Counted from the first letter of the stretch, positions 26,107 through 35,564 are shown. The stretch: DNA of 64,000 nt from CADEDH01 sp047974625 (GCA_047974625.1 JBKECK010000115.1:1-64000), one strand, 5' to 3'. Program-made: numbers and translations. Notes: generated by a model not told the origin, from the letters alone.

Positions 26107-27273
26107 GTGGACGTCGCCGTCGACGCCGACGGCCACATCCTGGCACCACCGGATCTGTGGGAGACCTACATCGATCCGGAGTTCCTCGATCGGGCACTCC
26201 GCTTCCGGGTCGACGAGGACGGGCTCGAGGAGCTCGAGATCGACGGGCGGCGGTCGACGATGAGCCGCAGGGGCTTCCCGTCGACCTTGGGCGCCATGGG
26301 AGATCCAGACCTCAAGGCGCTCCAGTCCGATCCGGACCGCACCTATCTGGCCGAGGCGCCCTACGGCACGATCGACCCGGGTGAACGCCTGGTCGTCCTC
26401 GACGCCGAGAACATCGACGCCGCCATCCTCTACACCACCGTCGGCCTGCTGTGGGAGGCCGAGGTGGAGGATCCGGCTCTGTCCCAGGCCTACACCAAGG
26501 CCTACAACCGGTGGATCTGCGAGTTCTGCGCCGACACGCCGCGGCTGGTACCCACGGCCCACCTGTCCCTGTCGGACCCGGCCGCGGCCGCCCGCGAACT
26601 CGAGCGGGCCGTGGGCGAGGGGGCCAAGGGCGGCTACGTCGCCCCGTTCACCCACAACGGGCGGCCCCTCGGCCATCCCGACAACAACCCGGTGTTCGCG
26701 GCGGCCCAGGATCTCGGCGTGCCCCTCGCCATCCACCCCACCTTCGAACCCCAATGGACCAAGGGCACCCGGATGGGGTCGTGGGAGAACGTGAAACAGC
26801 TCCGGCTCCTGGCCTCGGTGCAGGCGTCGGACGGGGTCCGCCACCAGTTCACCACCCTGTTCGACTACGGGGTGTTCGACCAGTTCCCCCGCCTCAAGGT
26901 GCTGGTGCTCGAATCGGGGGGCGGCTGGATCGGGTACTGGCTCGACCGGATCGACGCCGTGTACGGCCACACCTTCGTGGGTACCCGGGTACCGCTCGAA
27001 CACAAACCCAGCGACTATTTCCGGGAACGGATCTGGATCAGCTGCGACCCCGACGAACGGACCATCCCGGCCCTGGCTGAGCGCTACGGGGCCGATCGGT
27101 TCCTGTGGGCGTCGGACTTCCCTCACGCCGACCACACCCCCGAGTACGTCGAGGACCTGCAGGAGCTGGCGGATGCCTTCCCACCGGACGCCCGCCGCCT
27201 GTTCATCGGCGACAACGCCCGGGCTCTGTTCGACATCGACCCCGCCGCCCGGGTCGGCCAGGGAACCAGCTGA
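26107..27273 (+). CDS. Amidohydrolase (PF04909-type metal-dependent hydrolase)
   Basis: 388 residues from the GTG at 26107. Amidohydrolase_2 TIM barrel: N-terminal metal site VDADGHILAPP (D-x-D-x-H form), GYVAPFTHNGRP, LAIHPTFEPQW with the metal His, VLESGGGWIGYWLDR, and WASDFPHADHT with the final Asp. Such enzymes remove CO2 or split C-N/C-C bonds in ring-cleavage pathways. The P450 gene lies upstream on the same strand, 174 bases away, so a shared oxidative pathway is possible but not shown. Confidence 0.9.
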   Translation: MDVAVDADGHILAPPDLWETYIDPEFLDRALRFRVDEDGLEELEIDGRRSTMSRRGFPSTLGAMGDPDLKALQSDPDRTYLAEAPYGTIDPGERLVVLDAENIDAAILYTTVGLLWEAEVEDPALSQAYTKAYNRWICEFCADTPRLVPTAHLSLSDPAAAARELERAVGEGAKGGYVAPFTHNGRPLGHPDNNPVFAAAQDLGVPLAIHPTFEPQWTKGTRMGSWENVKQLRLLASVQASDGVRHQFTTLFDYGVFDQFPRLKVLVLESGGGWIGYWLDRIDAVYGHTFVGTRVPLEHKPSDYFRERIWISCDPDERTIPALAERYGADRFLWASDFPHADHTPEYVEDLQELADAFPPDARRLFIGDNARALFDIDPAARVGQGTS

Positions 27274-27400
27274 TCCCAGGCCGGCCAGGGGAAACGGCGG
27301 CCCGAGGGCGGCATTGCCCGAGCTGCAAGTAGATTGACCCGGAACGACCTGTCTGGTGGACCCTTGGGCGCCATGGTCGCACCGGGCAGAGTCGGTTCCG

Positions 27401-28000
27401 ATGACCGGCCGGTTTGGAGAAGGGCTCGTGCTTCCTCACGACGATCGCAACGAGCTGTCCGAGCTACTCAACAATCTTGCCCTCGATGCGGCGGCCGGAT
27501 CGGCTGACGCCCTCGACACCCTGCTGCAGATCGTCGACGATCAGCGCTTGGCCGCGTCCACCGTCCGCCGGTTCATCATCAACGACGAGCTGGTGGACGA
27601 AGCCACTCAGGACACCCTGATTGCCGTGGCCGAGTCGATCCACAAGTTCCGCAGCGAGGCGAAGTTCACGACCTGGCTCTACTCGGTGGCCCGCAACGTC
27701 GCCGTTGGCCACCTCCGCCGCATGAACCCTGATGTCCCGCTCGACACCGCCGAGTCCGCGATCGTCGGGGCATCGCGGCGTCTCAGCTCGGTGGTGGCCG
27801 AACGGGCCGCGATCCGCGACGCGGTCGATGCTCTCCCCGTCCACTACCGGGACACCGTGATGCTGCGCGACGTGGAGCGTCGCTCGTACGAGGAGATCGC
27901 CGAGGAGCTCGGTATCCAGCTCAACACCGTCCGCTCACGCCTGGCCCGGGGCCGGGCGATGCTGGCCGCAGCCATCCTCGACGAGGGTGCGCATGGCTGA
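27401..28000 (+). CDS. ECF-type RNA polymerase sigma factor
   Basis: 199 residues from the ATG at 27401. Sigma region 2 is ELVDEATQDTLIAVAESI and FTTWLYSVARNVAVGHLRR, and region 4 is ALPVHYRDTVMLRDVERRSY followed by EEIAEELGIQLNTVRSRLAR. No C-terminal extra domain. Its end overlaps the Ser/Thr kinase start by 8 bases, so sigma factor and kinase are made together. I infer that the kinase controls the sigma factor's activity. No anti-sigma gene is adjacent. Confidence 0.9.
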   Translation: MTGRFGEGLVLPHDDRNELSELLNNLALDAAAGSADALDTLLQIVDDQRLAASTVRRFIINDELVDEATQDTLIAVAESIHKFRSEAKFTTWLYSVARNVAVGHLRRMNPDVPLDTAESAIVGASRRLSSVVAERAAIRDAVDALPVHYRDTVMLRDVERRSYEEIAEELGIQLNTVRSRLARGRAMLAAAILDEGAHG

Positions 28001-29465
28001 ACGGCGCGGTGAGAAGATCGGGCGGTACCGGGTGATCGCCCCGATCGGGTCCGGTGGGTTCGCCACCGTCTACCGGGCCGTCGACGAACGTCTCGGGTCC
28101 GAGGTGGCCATCAAGGTCCTCGCCGAGAACCACAGCCTCGTTCCCGAGCACCGCGAGCGGTTCATCTCCGAGGCCCAGCATCTCCGCCGGGTCGATTCGT
28201 ACTGGGTGGCCTCCATCTACGATCTGAATGAGACCGACTCGGGTCAGCCGTACATGGTGATGGAGCTGGCCGACCGAGGCGACCTCGAGACCAGGGTCAA
28301 CGACCTGTGGGACAAGCGACGGGGCCTGGAGCGGAGCGACCTGCTGGTGCTGGCCGAGACCATGGCCCATTCGCTGCACGCCATCCACTCCGCTAATCTG
28401 GTCCACCGCGACGTCACCCCGGGCAACCTGCTGGTGCGGAACAACGGGTTGCGACCGGCGCCGTGGTCCGGGCGGACCCTGCTCGACCGGGGGGAGCGTC
28501 TGCTGCTCAGCGACCTCGGGTACGCCAAGGATCTCCGGGCGGCGTCCGGTATCACCTCCGGCGGTGGTACCGCCGGGTTCGCCGCTCCCGAGCAGCACGG
28601 CGAGATGACCCAGGTCGACATCCGGGCCGACATCTACGGGGCGAGCGCAGTGATGCAGTGGGCGGCCGCTGGTTCGCGTCATGCCACCGCCCTCGGCCCG
28701 GTGTGTGCCATCGGTATGGCCGAGGACCCGAGTGACCGCTACAGCGACATGACGGCGTGGAACGCCGCGGTGCGGACCGCCCTGCAGAGCCCGTACGCCC
28801 CCATGGGCAGCACCGCGGCGCTCGACGATGTGGAACCTCGCTGGACGCGGCCATGGTTGGCCGCCGTGGCCGGGCTCTCCATCGGTTTCATCCTGGCCGC
28901 CATGATGTGGTTCGACGGCGACGATTCCGACGGCGCGGGTCTCGGCAGCGAGTCCGCCCCATCCGCGGTCGAATCCGAGGCCACGACGAACCCCGAGCCG
29001 TCGGTGAGCACCACGGCGAGTCCGTCGTCGAGTGTCGCCGAGACCGAGGGCGGGGCCGGCACCGACGTCAGCTTGCCCGATGACACCCGGCCACGGCCCC
29101 AGACCCCGGCGGTCGCCAGCTCCGAGATCACCGTCATGTTCGACACCGTGTCCCGCCCGGCCGGCAACCCAGCCGTGGCCACGGTGTCGGGCACGGCTAC
29201 CGCAGCCGAAGGTCTGGTCGCCGTCCAGCTCGCCGTGGTCGGCCCCGACAACCAGTCCTACGATCCCCGGACCGGGGCTCCGATCCCGGCCGAGACCGCA
29301 GTCGAGATCTCAGTGATCGGTGGCGAGGGCCAGACCGTTCCCTGGTCGTACTCCATCACCACGACGGGACTCCCGGCCGGGGAATACGATGTGTCGGCCA
29401 TGGGCGTCGACCGGGTCGGGCGCCACTCCAGTGCCGTGACCACCAGCCTCACCGTCGGCACCTGA
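27993..29465 (+). CDS. Membrane Ser/Thr protein kinase partner of the ECF sigma factor
   Basis: 490 residues. Kinase domain about 10-275: GSGGFATVYRA loop, Lys41 in VAIK, HRDVTPGN (138-145) where the usual Lys of HRDLKPxN is Thr, and SDLGYAKD (173-180) with DLG in place of DFG. Then a transmembrane helix (about 288-307), a Ser/Thr-rich stalk, and an outer beta-sandwich of about 110 residues (ITVMFDTVSRPAGNPAVATVSG) like a fibronectin/Ig fold. It starts within the sigma factor gene. The altered motifs may lower activity, but the key Asp residues are kept. It is paralogous to the kinase at 39472. Confidence 0.92.
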   Translation: MAERRGEKIGRYRVIAPIGSGGFATVYRAVDERLGSEVAIKVLAENHSLVPEHRERFISEAQHLRRVDSYWVASIYDLNETDSGQPYMVMELADRGDLETRVNDLWDKRRGLERSDLLVLAETMAHSLHAIHSANLVHRDVTPGNLLVRNNGLRPAPWSGRTLLDRGERLLLSDLGYAKDLRAASGITSGGGTAGFAAPEQHGEMTQVDIRADIYGASAVMQWAAAGSRHATALGPVCAIGMAEDPSDRYSDMTAWNAAVRTALQSPYAPMGSTAALDDVEPRWTRPWLAAVAGLSIGFILAAMMWFDGDDSDGAGLGSESAPSAVESEATTNPEPSVSTTASPSSSVAETEGGAGTDVSLPDDTRPRPQTPAVASSEITVMFDTVSRPAGNPAVATVSGTATAAEGLVAVQLAVVGPDNQSYDPRTGAPIPAETAVEISVIGGEGQTVPWSYSITTTGLPAGEYDVSAMGVDRVGRHSSAVTTSLTVGT

Positions 29466-29827
29466 CCACTGGGCCCGTGGGCCCCATCGAGGATCACACG
29501 CACCCGGGAAAACGAGGTCAACCGCGATTGCCGAAGCCGGACCCGCCGAGAGCTGGGCTCCGGCAATCGTGGCGGAAGGAGAGATACATGCCCGGCGAGC
29601 CGCCCCAATGGTTGGGGCAGTTAGACGAGGGACGGCTCGCCGGGCGTCCTAGCCAAGGTGGCTAGATTCTCGGACTCCGGGGGCCGGCCTCGTTGCCGGC
29701 CACCGGGGCCACGATTCATGTGCGCTTTCCGGGATTTTCACTGAACTGGGATTCCCGATTCGGTGAGTGCCCTTCAGCGCCTTTCCGATGGGATGTGTCG
29801 CGTCAGGGATCGCAAAAGTTCCCGGAT
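29466..29827. other. Convergent intergenic region with two strong hairpins
   Basis: No gene is visible in this 362-base gap between a plus-strand and a minus-strand gene. CGATTGCCG at 29525-29533 pairs with 29561-29569, and the 12 bases 29591-29602 pair perfectly with 29633-29644. Inside the latter, GCCCCAA pairs with TTGGGGC at 29602-29618. They most likely end transcription from both sides. Confidence 0.7.
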
Positions 29828-31063
29828 TCACCCAGATTCTTTTTCGAGCTCGAGATCGAGAGCCCGGCCGGACGTCACCCGGGCCACCAGCAGGGCGATC
29901 CCGGCGCTGACCGCGGCCGAGGCCAACATGGTTGACCGGACCCCGATCTGGCGGGCCAGCAGGCCACCACCGAGCGCGCCGAGTGGTACGGCCCCGAGGG
30001 CGAGCAGCCGGGCGGTAGCGGTCACCCGGCCCAGGAGATGATCCGGGGTGAGGTGCTGGCGGACAGAGTGGTTGGCCACCGTGAACGCACCCACCGCGAA
30101 CATGGCCACGGTGGATCCGGCGGCCACCAACTCCACCCGCCCAGCGGTGGCCATGGCCGCGGTCCCGGCGCCCAACACGACGAACGCCCCCACCAGCACG
30201 GCCCGACGTCCGACGGCGCCGACCAGCCGCGGCCCCAGCGCCGCGCCCCCTGATCCGCCGATGGCCGCAGTGGCGATCACCAGGCCGAAGGCCACCCCAC
30301 CCCCACCGAGTTGATCGGTCACGAGGATCACCATCAAGCTCCGCGAGGCCGCATCAGCGAGGTTCGAGATGGCCACGGCGGCGGCGAGACCGGCCAGGAG
30401 ACCGTCGTCGGCCAGGAACCGTGCCCCTTCGACGATGTCGTCCCACAGACGGCTGATCGTGGGCCCCGGCCCGGCGGAGGTGTTCTGCAGGGGCACCGAC
30501 ACCGAGGCCATGAGCGGGATCCCGACCGCGAACGACACGGCGTCGACCACGAAGGGCAGGGCGGGCGCGACCGAATACAGCAATCCCCCGAGGGGACCGC
30601 CGGCCGCGTCGTTGGTGATGAACTGGGCCGCGGTGAACCGGCTGTTGGCCCGGTCGAGATCGTCGCCGGCCACCCGGGGCACGGCGGCCAGCACGGCGCT
30701 GTCGACGACCACCTCCCCCACCCCGATGATCACGGCAATCGCGTAGATGGCCGCCAGACCGGCGTGGCCGGCGGCAACCGCGGCCGCGAAGCCGGCCACC
30801 GCCACGGTCCGCACCACCTGCCCGGTGACGATCAGGCGACGCCGGTCGAACCGATCGGCGATCGCCCCGCCGACCAGGGCGAGGACGAGCCACGGGGCAA
30901 AACTGGCCGCGGTGACCCCGCTCACGGCCAGCGGGTCGGTGGTGACGGCTACGGCGGCGAGCGGTAGGGCGGTGAGCCGGATCCCGTCACCGAGGTTGGA
31001 CGCAGTGGCGGCCCCCCAGAGACGCCAGAAGTCGGAGCTGGACCGGGGGGACGGGGGCCTCAC
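29828..31063 (-). CDS. MFS transporter
   Basis: 411 residues from the GTG at 31063; an in-frame ATG at 31198 would add 45 Cys-rich residues unlike any transporter. Twelve hydrophobic segments with the A-motif-like loop GGAIADRFDRRR between helices 2 and 3, and a second loop LVGAVGRRA in the second half. It is the DHA-like/enterobactin-exporter type (MFS_3). Probably a drug or metabolite efflux pump. The C-terminus is cytoplasmic and charged (LELEKESG). Confidence 0.88.
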   Translation of the reverse strand: MRPPSPRSSSDFWRLWGAATASNLGDGIRLTALPLAAVAVTTDPLAVSGVTAASFAPWLVLALVGGAIADRFDRRRLIVTGQVVRTVAVAGFAAAVAAGHAGLAAIYAIAVIIGVGEVVVDSAVLAAVPRVAGDDLDRANSRFTAAQFITNDAAGGPLGGLLYSVAPALPFVVDAVSFAVGIPLMASVSVPLQNTSAGPGPTISRLWDDIVEGARFLADDGLLAGLAAAVAISNLADAASRSLMVILVTDQLGGGGVAFGLVIATAAIGGSGGAALGPRLVGAVGRRAVLVGAFVVLGAGTAAMATAGRVELVAAGSTVAMFAVGAFTVANHSVRQHLTPDHLLGRVTATARLLALGAVPLGALGGGLLARQIGVRSTMLASAAVSAGIALLVARVTSGRALDLELEKESG

Positions 31064-31289
31064 CGGTGCGTTCTCCCCATCAGGGGCGCGGCAATGGGGT
31101 CGGGCCGGCGAGGCTGTGGGGCCCCACCGGTGTTCGGCGGATGCACGACGACAAGAATGGCAGACTTTGTTGCCACATGGGGTTCTATGGTCGCACAACC
31201 ACCAGATGCTGGCTTAATGCTGATTTAGCCCCGATTGCCGAAGCAGGGCCTGTCAGGCTTCGCGACGGCACCCGGACGCGGCGGGCGTC

Positions 31290-32012
31290 TCAGGCAAGGG
31301 GAAGGTCTCGCTCCGGTTCGGCAAGAATGGCATCGTTGTCGACCACGCCGACCACGGAAATGGCCACCATCAGACCGACGATCCAGCCTGCGGCCAGATC
31401 ACTGACCCAGTGGTAGCCGAGCACGGCGCTCACCACCATCATGTGGAAGGCGGGAACCGCGATCATCAGCATGCCGAGACGTCGCCCGATCGGCAGTCCA
31501 CCGTAGGTGCGCAGCAGGTAGACGACCAGGGCTGCGGTCATGGTGACGTTGGCGGCATGGCCCGAGGGCCACATGATGCCGTGGTTGAACAGCTGGGGCT
31601 CGCCGCTCAGCGGGTTGTCCCGCCCCACCACCACCTTGAGGGTGCCCACCACGAGGTTCACCGACAGTACCGAGAGCAGGGTGATGACGAACGGCCGGAT
31701 ACCGCCGCGACCGCGACGCCAGAGCCACAGCACGACGGCCAGCAGGATCGGAATGGTCACGACGCGAAGGCCGACATGATCGAGGAGGTCGCCGTAGACC
31801 CGGTACGGCGATTCCCGGGACAGGCCGAGGGGCGCCGTGATCCGATCGAAGGTGAGCATCGGCCCACCCACCGCGAGATCGGCGAAGATGAGGGCCAGCA
31901 GGATGCTGCCGATGGCCAGCTGATCGATTGCCCGGGCCGGGATGAGCCGATCGCGTCCCTGAAGAACGTCGACGAGTCGGGCCGAGAGCGGCAACGACCG
32001 GACTTCGGGCAT
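31290..32012 (-). CDS. PAP2-family membrane phosphatase
   Basis: 240 residues from the ATG at 32012 (an in-frame GTG/ATG at 32102 is possible but adds unconserved residues). Six membrane segments. Acid-phosphatase motifs are KVVVGRDNP (motif 1), PSGHAAN (motif 2) and VSAVLGYHWVSDLAAG (motif 3, with the final His and Asp). The expected Arg of motif 3 is missing and Leu-Gly-Tyr stands before the His. It may act on undecaprenyl-pyrophosphate or another lipid phosphate. Confidence 0.88.
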   Translation of the reverse strand: MPEVRSLPLSARLVDVLQGRDRLIPARAIDQLAIGSILLALIFADLAVGGPMLTFDRITAPLGLSRESPYRVYGDLLDHVGLRVVTIPILLAVVLWLWRRGRGGIRPFVITLLSVLSVNLVVGTLKVVVGRDNPLSGEPQLFNHGIMWPSGHAANVTMTAALVVYLLRTYGGLPIGRRLGMLMIAVPAFHMMVVSAVLGYHWVSDLAAGWIVGLMVAISVVGVVDNDAILAEPERDLPLA

Positions 32013-32181
32013 CACCTCACTGCGTTCAGATATCCGCGCCACGTGGGCCGACGCTACCTGGTCTGCTGCGACCAGGGGCGGCACCGGGCCAAACGACACC
32101 AATCCTTCGCCAAGGTTGCCGCGGCCGTGGGCCGAGTTGCCCAGTGGGCGTCTGAACAGGATGGCCCACTACGGTGGTTGT

Positions 32182-32829
32182 GTGCACATCGACATCTGGT
32201 CCGACGTGGTCTGCCCGTGGTGCTACCTGGGGAAGCGCCGCCTGGAACGGGCGATGACCGAACTCGATTGGTCCGGCGAGATCACGATCCGCTGGCGGGC
32301 CTTCCAACTCGATCCCACGGCGACGACGGAGCCGAAGAACCTGGCCGCGTCGATCGACAAGAAGTACGGGCCGGGCGCGTTCGAATCCATGTCGCAGCGT
32401 CTCGGCGCGCTCGGGGAGGCCGAAGGGATCGAGTACCGGTTTGATCGGGCGGTCCGAGTCAGCACCCTCAGCGCCCACCGGGTCTCGGCCTGGGCGTGGG
32501 CCACCGGTGGCGCCTCCGCCCAGGGGCCTCTCGAGGAGCGCCTGTTCCAGGCCTACTTCACCGAGGGCGCCAACGTGGCCGACCCCGAGGTCCTGGCCGG
32601 CCTGGCCGCCGACTGTGACCTCGATCGTGACGCCGCCCTCGAGGTGGCCACTGGCGAGGCATTCGTCGACGAGGTGGCCGCCGACATCGAGGGGGCCCAC
32701 GAGCGCCAGATCACGGGTGTGCCCGGCATCGTGATCGCCGACCGGCTGCTGATCCCGGGCGCCCAGGAGCCCGAGACCCTGGTGGCGGTCCTCAACCGGG
32801 CTCGCGACCGGTTCGCCGCCCCGACTTGA
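32182..32829 (+). CDS. DsbA-family FrnE-like oxidoreductase
   Basis: 215 residues from the GTG at 32182 (HIDIWSDVVCPWCYLGKRR follows directly); an ATG at 32161 is also in frame. The CPWC active site sits right after the first strand, as in FrnE/2-hydroxychromene-isomerase-type thioredoxin folds. The later cis-Pro loop is TGVPGIV. Cytoplasmic, with no signal peptide. FrnE-type proteins act as disulfide isomerases or in polyketide steps. Single gene. Confidence 0.9.
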   Translation: MHIDIWSDVVCPWCYLGKRRLERAMTELDWSGEITIRWRAFQLDPTATTEPKNLAASIDKKYGPGAFESMSQRLGALGEAEGIEYRFDRAVRVSTLSAHRVSAWAWATGGASAQGPLEERLFQAYFTEGANVADPEVLAGLAADCDLDRDAALEVATGEAFVDEVAADIEGAHERQITGVPGIVIADRLLIPGAQEPETLVAVLNRARDRFAAPT

Positions 32830-32860
32830 TTCCGGTTCCTCAGACGTGCGAGAACGTCGC

Positions 32861-33655
32861 ATGGCCGATGATCCGACCCCCGACGAGTTCCCCCTGCCCA
32901 ACGCCTCCGTAGACCTTTCTGGTCAGGTCGCCCTGGTGACCGGTGCGTCATCGGGATTGGGCAACCGCTTCGCCCGCACCCTGGCCGCGGCCGGAGCCTC
33001 GGTGGCGGTGGCAGCCCGCCGGGTCGAACGGCTCGACGATCTGGCCAAGGAGATCACGTCCGCCGGCGGGACCTGCCTGCCCGTCGCCCTCGACGTGACC
33101 GATCCGGCTTCGATCTCGGCTGCGGTCGATGCGGCCGAACAGGGCCTCGGGCCGGTCACGATCCTGGTCAACAACGCCGGGATTCCCGACGCCCAGCGGG
33201 CCCACAAGATGTCGGTGGAACTGGTGGACGCCGTGTTGGACACCAATGTCCGGGGCCCGTTCCTGCTCGCCACCGAGGTCGCCCGGAGACTCATTACCGC
33301 CGAGCGGCCGGGGCGGATGGTGAACATCTCTTCCATGGGGGCGTTCCATTACGGGGGCGGGGGCGCCGCGTTGTACTCGATCAGCAAGGCGGCTGTGAAC
33401 CGGATGACCGAGGCCCTGTCCGTGGAGTGGGTGCGCTACGGCATCAACGTGAACGGCATCGCCCCGGGAGCGTTCGCGTCCGAGATGATGGACGGAATGA
33501 TGGAGCGGATCGGGGATTTCACCCCCACCCTGCCCCGCAAGCGGCTCGGCAACCCCGCCCAGCTCGACTCCACCCTGCTGTACCTGTGCGCCCCGGCCTC
33601 GGAGTTCGTGACCGGCACCGTGATCAAGGTCGACGACGGTCAGCAGCCCCGCTGA
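32861..33655 (+). CDS. SDR family oxidoreductase
   Basis: 264 residues from the ATG at 32861 (an ATG at 32846 is also in frame). Cofactor motif TGASSGLG, VAARRVERL with the Arg that favours NADP, NNAGI, the Ser-Tyr-Lys set in NISSMGAF and YSISKAA, and NGIAPGAFASEM after the active site. Typical 3-oxoacyl reductase-like or general SDR. It follows the FrnE-like gene by 31 bases and may be co-transcribed with it. Confidence 0.93.
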   Translation: MADDPTPDEFPLPNASVDLSGQVALVTGASSGLGNRFARTLAAAGASVAVAARRVERLDDLAKEITSAGGTCLPVALDVTDPASISAAVDAAEQGLGPVTILVNNAGIPDAQRAHKMSVELVDAVLDTNVRGPFLLATEVARRLITAERPGRMVNISSMGAFHYGGGGAALYSISKAAVNRMTEALSVEWVRYGINVNGIAPGAFASEMMDGMMERIGDFTPTLPRKRLGNPAQLDSTLLYLCAPASEFVTGTVIKVDDGQQPR

Positions 33656-33716
33656 GGGCCCGGGCCACCCGGCGACCGGCCGTGTCGACCCGTGCGGTCA
33701 GCGGCCGGGAGCGGGG

Positions 33717-34244
33717 TCAGCCGACGGACAGGACGAGGAGGTCGCAATCACAGGTGACCGGCTGGGTCAGGCACTGGAGCGGGGTCACCGTGGGGCAGAT
33801 GGGGTCGGCGTCGCTACGGAGGCGTTGGGTGAGATCGTTCAGTTCGGTGCGCACCCGGACCAGTTCGTTCAGGCTGAGCCCGGTGCGACGCTCCACGTAC
33901 TGCTGGATTCGTGCCGCATCGGTGCGGAGCTGGTGACCGGCGATGGTCAAACCGATCTGGAGGACTCGCTCATCCCGATCATCACGCTTGCGGGTGACGA
34001 GGCCGGCGTGCTCCATGCGCTTGACCACTGGCGACAACGTGCCCGAATCAAGACTGAGGGCATCGGCCAGTTCACGCATGCTCGTCTCGCCCTGTTCCCA
34101 CAACACCAGCAACACGGTGTACTGGGTGTAGGTGATGCCGACCTGTTCGAGCAGCGGCCGGTACACCGACACGATCGCTCTCGACGCATTGGCCAGGGCC
34201 ACACAGAGTTGATGGCCCAGCGATAGATGATCCTCGACCGTCAC
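33717..34244 (-). CDS. MarR/OhrR family regulator with Cys-rich tail
   Basis: 175 residues from the GTG at 34244. Winged helix: ITYTQYTVLLVLWEQGE, SMRELADALSLDSGTLSPVV (recognition helix), then the wing TRKRDDRDERVLQIGLT. This order and length are close to OhrR-type peroxide sensors. There is no Cys near residue 15, where OhrR has its sensor. Instead the last 30 residues hold four Cys (CPTVTPLQCLTQPVTCDCD), which could sense oxidants or metals. The gap upstream (34245-34384) is AT-rich and likely holds its promoter and operator. Confidence 0.88.
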   Translation of the reverse strand: MTVEDHLSLGHQLCVALANASRAIVSVYRPLLEQVGITYTQYTVLLVLWEQGETSMRELADALSLDSGTLSPVVKRMEHAGLVTRKRDDRDERVLQIGLTIAGHQLRTDAARIQQYVERRTGLSLNELVRVRTELNDLTQRLRSDADPICPTVTPLQCLTQPVTCDCDLLVLSVG

Positions 34245-34384
34245 GCTATAAGTTTAGGCCGCTTTTAGAAGGCCCAGCCGCGAGGGAAATCCAAATCCGA
34301 CGTGACCATCGGCCCGTGTGTCCGATTTCACTGTCACCTGACGGCTTTGTGAAGCCGAGCAGTTGCAGGGTCGTTGCGTTTTAC

Positions 34385-35320
34385 CTACGGGCAGGCGACG
34401 ATCTGGCCGGCATACGCCAGGCCGCCACCAAAACCGAACAACAGCACCGGTCCTCCGGCGGGGATCTCCCGACGCTCGACCAGTTTGGAGAACGCCAGGG
34501 GCACGCTGGCCGCCGAGGTGTTCCCCGAATCGACCACGTCGCGGGCCACCACGGCGTTGACCGCGCCGAGACGATCGACGATCCGGTCGATGATCCGCAG
34601 ATTGGCCTGATGGAGGACCACCCCAGCCAGATCTTCGGCCGCCACCCCGGCCTTCTCGCAGATCCGCTGGGCCACCTCGGCCATGTTGGTCGTCGCCCAG
34701 CGGTAGACGGCCTGGCCGTCCTGATCGAACAGGTTGTCGGGCGGCTCGAGCCGAACGGCCCGGCCCATCTCCGGGTCGGAGCCCCACACGACCGGGCTGA
34801 TCCCTGACTCGCTCGACGCTTCCACCACCGCCGCCCCGGCGCCGTCACCGAGCAGGATGCAGGTGCGACGATCGGACCAGTCGGTGAAGTCGGAGAACTT
34901 GTCCGCCCCGATGACCAGCGCCCGCGATGCCGAACCGGCCGTGATGGCCTGATCGGCCAGAGCGACCGCGTGGGTGAACCCGGAACAGAACGTGTTGATA
35001 TCGATGGTGGCGGGTGACGCCACTCCCAGGGCCGCGGCCACCCGGGCGGCGTTGTTCGGTGACCGCTCCTTGGCCGTCGTGGTGGCCACGAGGACCATGT
35101 CGACGTCGCCGGCACCGAGGCCGGCATTGGCCAGGGCCTTGGCCCCGGCCTCGGTTGCCATGTCGGCCACCGATTCGTCCGGCCCGGCGATGTGGCGGGT
35201 CTTGATCCCGACCCGACGCAGGATCCACTCCTCGTCGGTGTCGACCATCTCGGTCAGCTCGGCGTTGGTGAGCACCCGGCTCGGTTGGTGATGACCCAGC
35301 GCCTTCAGCCGAGCAGCCAT
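34385..35320 (-). CDS. 3-oxoacyl-ACP synthase III family (KAS III/FabH-like)
   Basis: 311 residues. Thiolase fold with the KAS III catalytic triad: Cys112 in INTFCSGFTHAV, His237 in VVLHQANLRI and Asn267 in SGNTSAAS. The glycine-rich end LLFGFGGGLAYAGQIV fits the family. No other fatty-acid gene is nearby, so it may start a special acyl chain rather than be the housekeeping FabH. It is followed after 140 bases by the MarR gene on the same strand. Confidence 0.92.
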   Translation of the reverse strand: MAARLKALGHHQPSRVLTNAELTEMVDTDEEWILRRVGIKTRHIAGPDESVADMATEAGAKALANAGLGAGDVDMVLVATTTAKERSPNNAARVAAALGVASPATIDINTFCSGFTHAVALADQAITAGSASRALVIGADKFSDFTDWSDRRTCILLGDGAGAAVVEASSESGISPVVWGSDPEMGRAVRLEPPDNLFDQDGQAVYRWATTNMAEVAQRICEKAGVAAEDLAGVVLHQANLRIIDRIVDRLGAVNAVVARDVVDSGNTSAASVPLAFSKLVERREIPAGGPVLLFGFGGGLAYAGQIVACP

Positions 35321-35478
35321 CGATACACCTCTCCGGCCACATCATCGATCGGCCGTCGTCTACTGTCCCTCGTCACATGTGACTCCTGGTCCGGGGGTCG
35401 GGGTTACATCTTGCCAGCCCCGGACGCCCGGGGTGAGCTTCCCCTCCCTTGCCCAGCTCCCGAGCCAGGAGAGGCCGA

Positions 35479-35499
35479 CTCGTGCGGTGGTTTCCCTAG
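35479..35499 (+). repeat. Left copy of a 21-bp direct repeat flanking the IS30/integrase remnant
   Basis: CTCGTGCGGTG-x-TTT-x-CCTAG, identical at 19 of 21 positions to 37619-37639. The two copies bracket the whole mobile region. They could be attL/attR of an old integrated element or remnants of a duplication. Confidence 0.6.
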
Positions 35500-35564
35500 A
35501 TGAATAGCTCCAAGGGGTCTCGCGCGCTGCGCGCGCGATTATCCACCACTGAGAGTGGGGGATT

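Noticed and set aside
24646..27273. P450 plus amidohydrolase as a natural-product cluster
   Set aside because: Only two catabolic-type genes with a 174-base gap, with no scaffold-making enzyme, regulator or transporter beside them.
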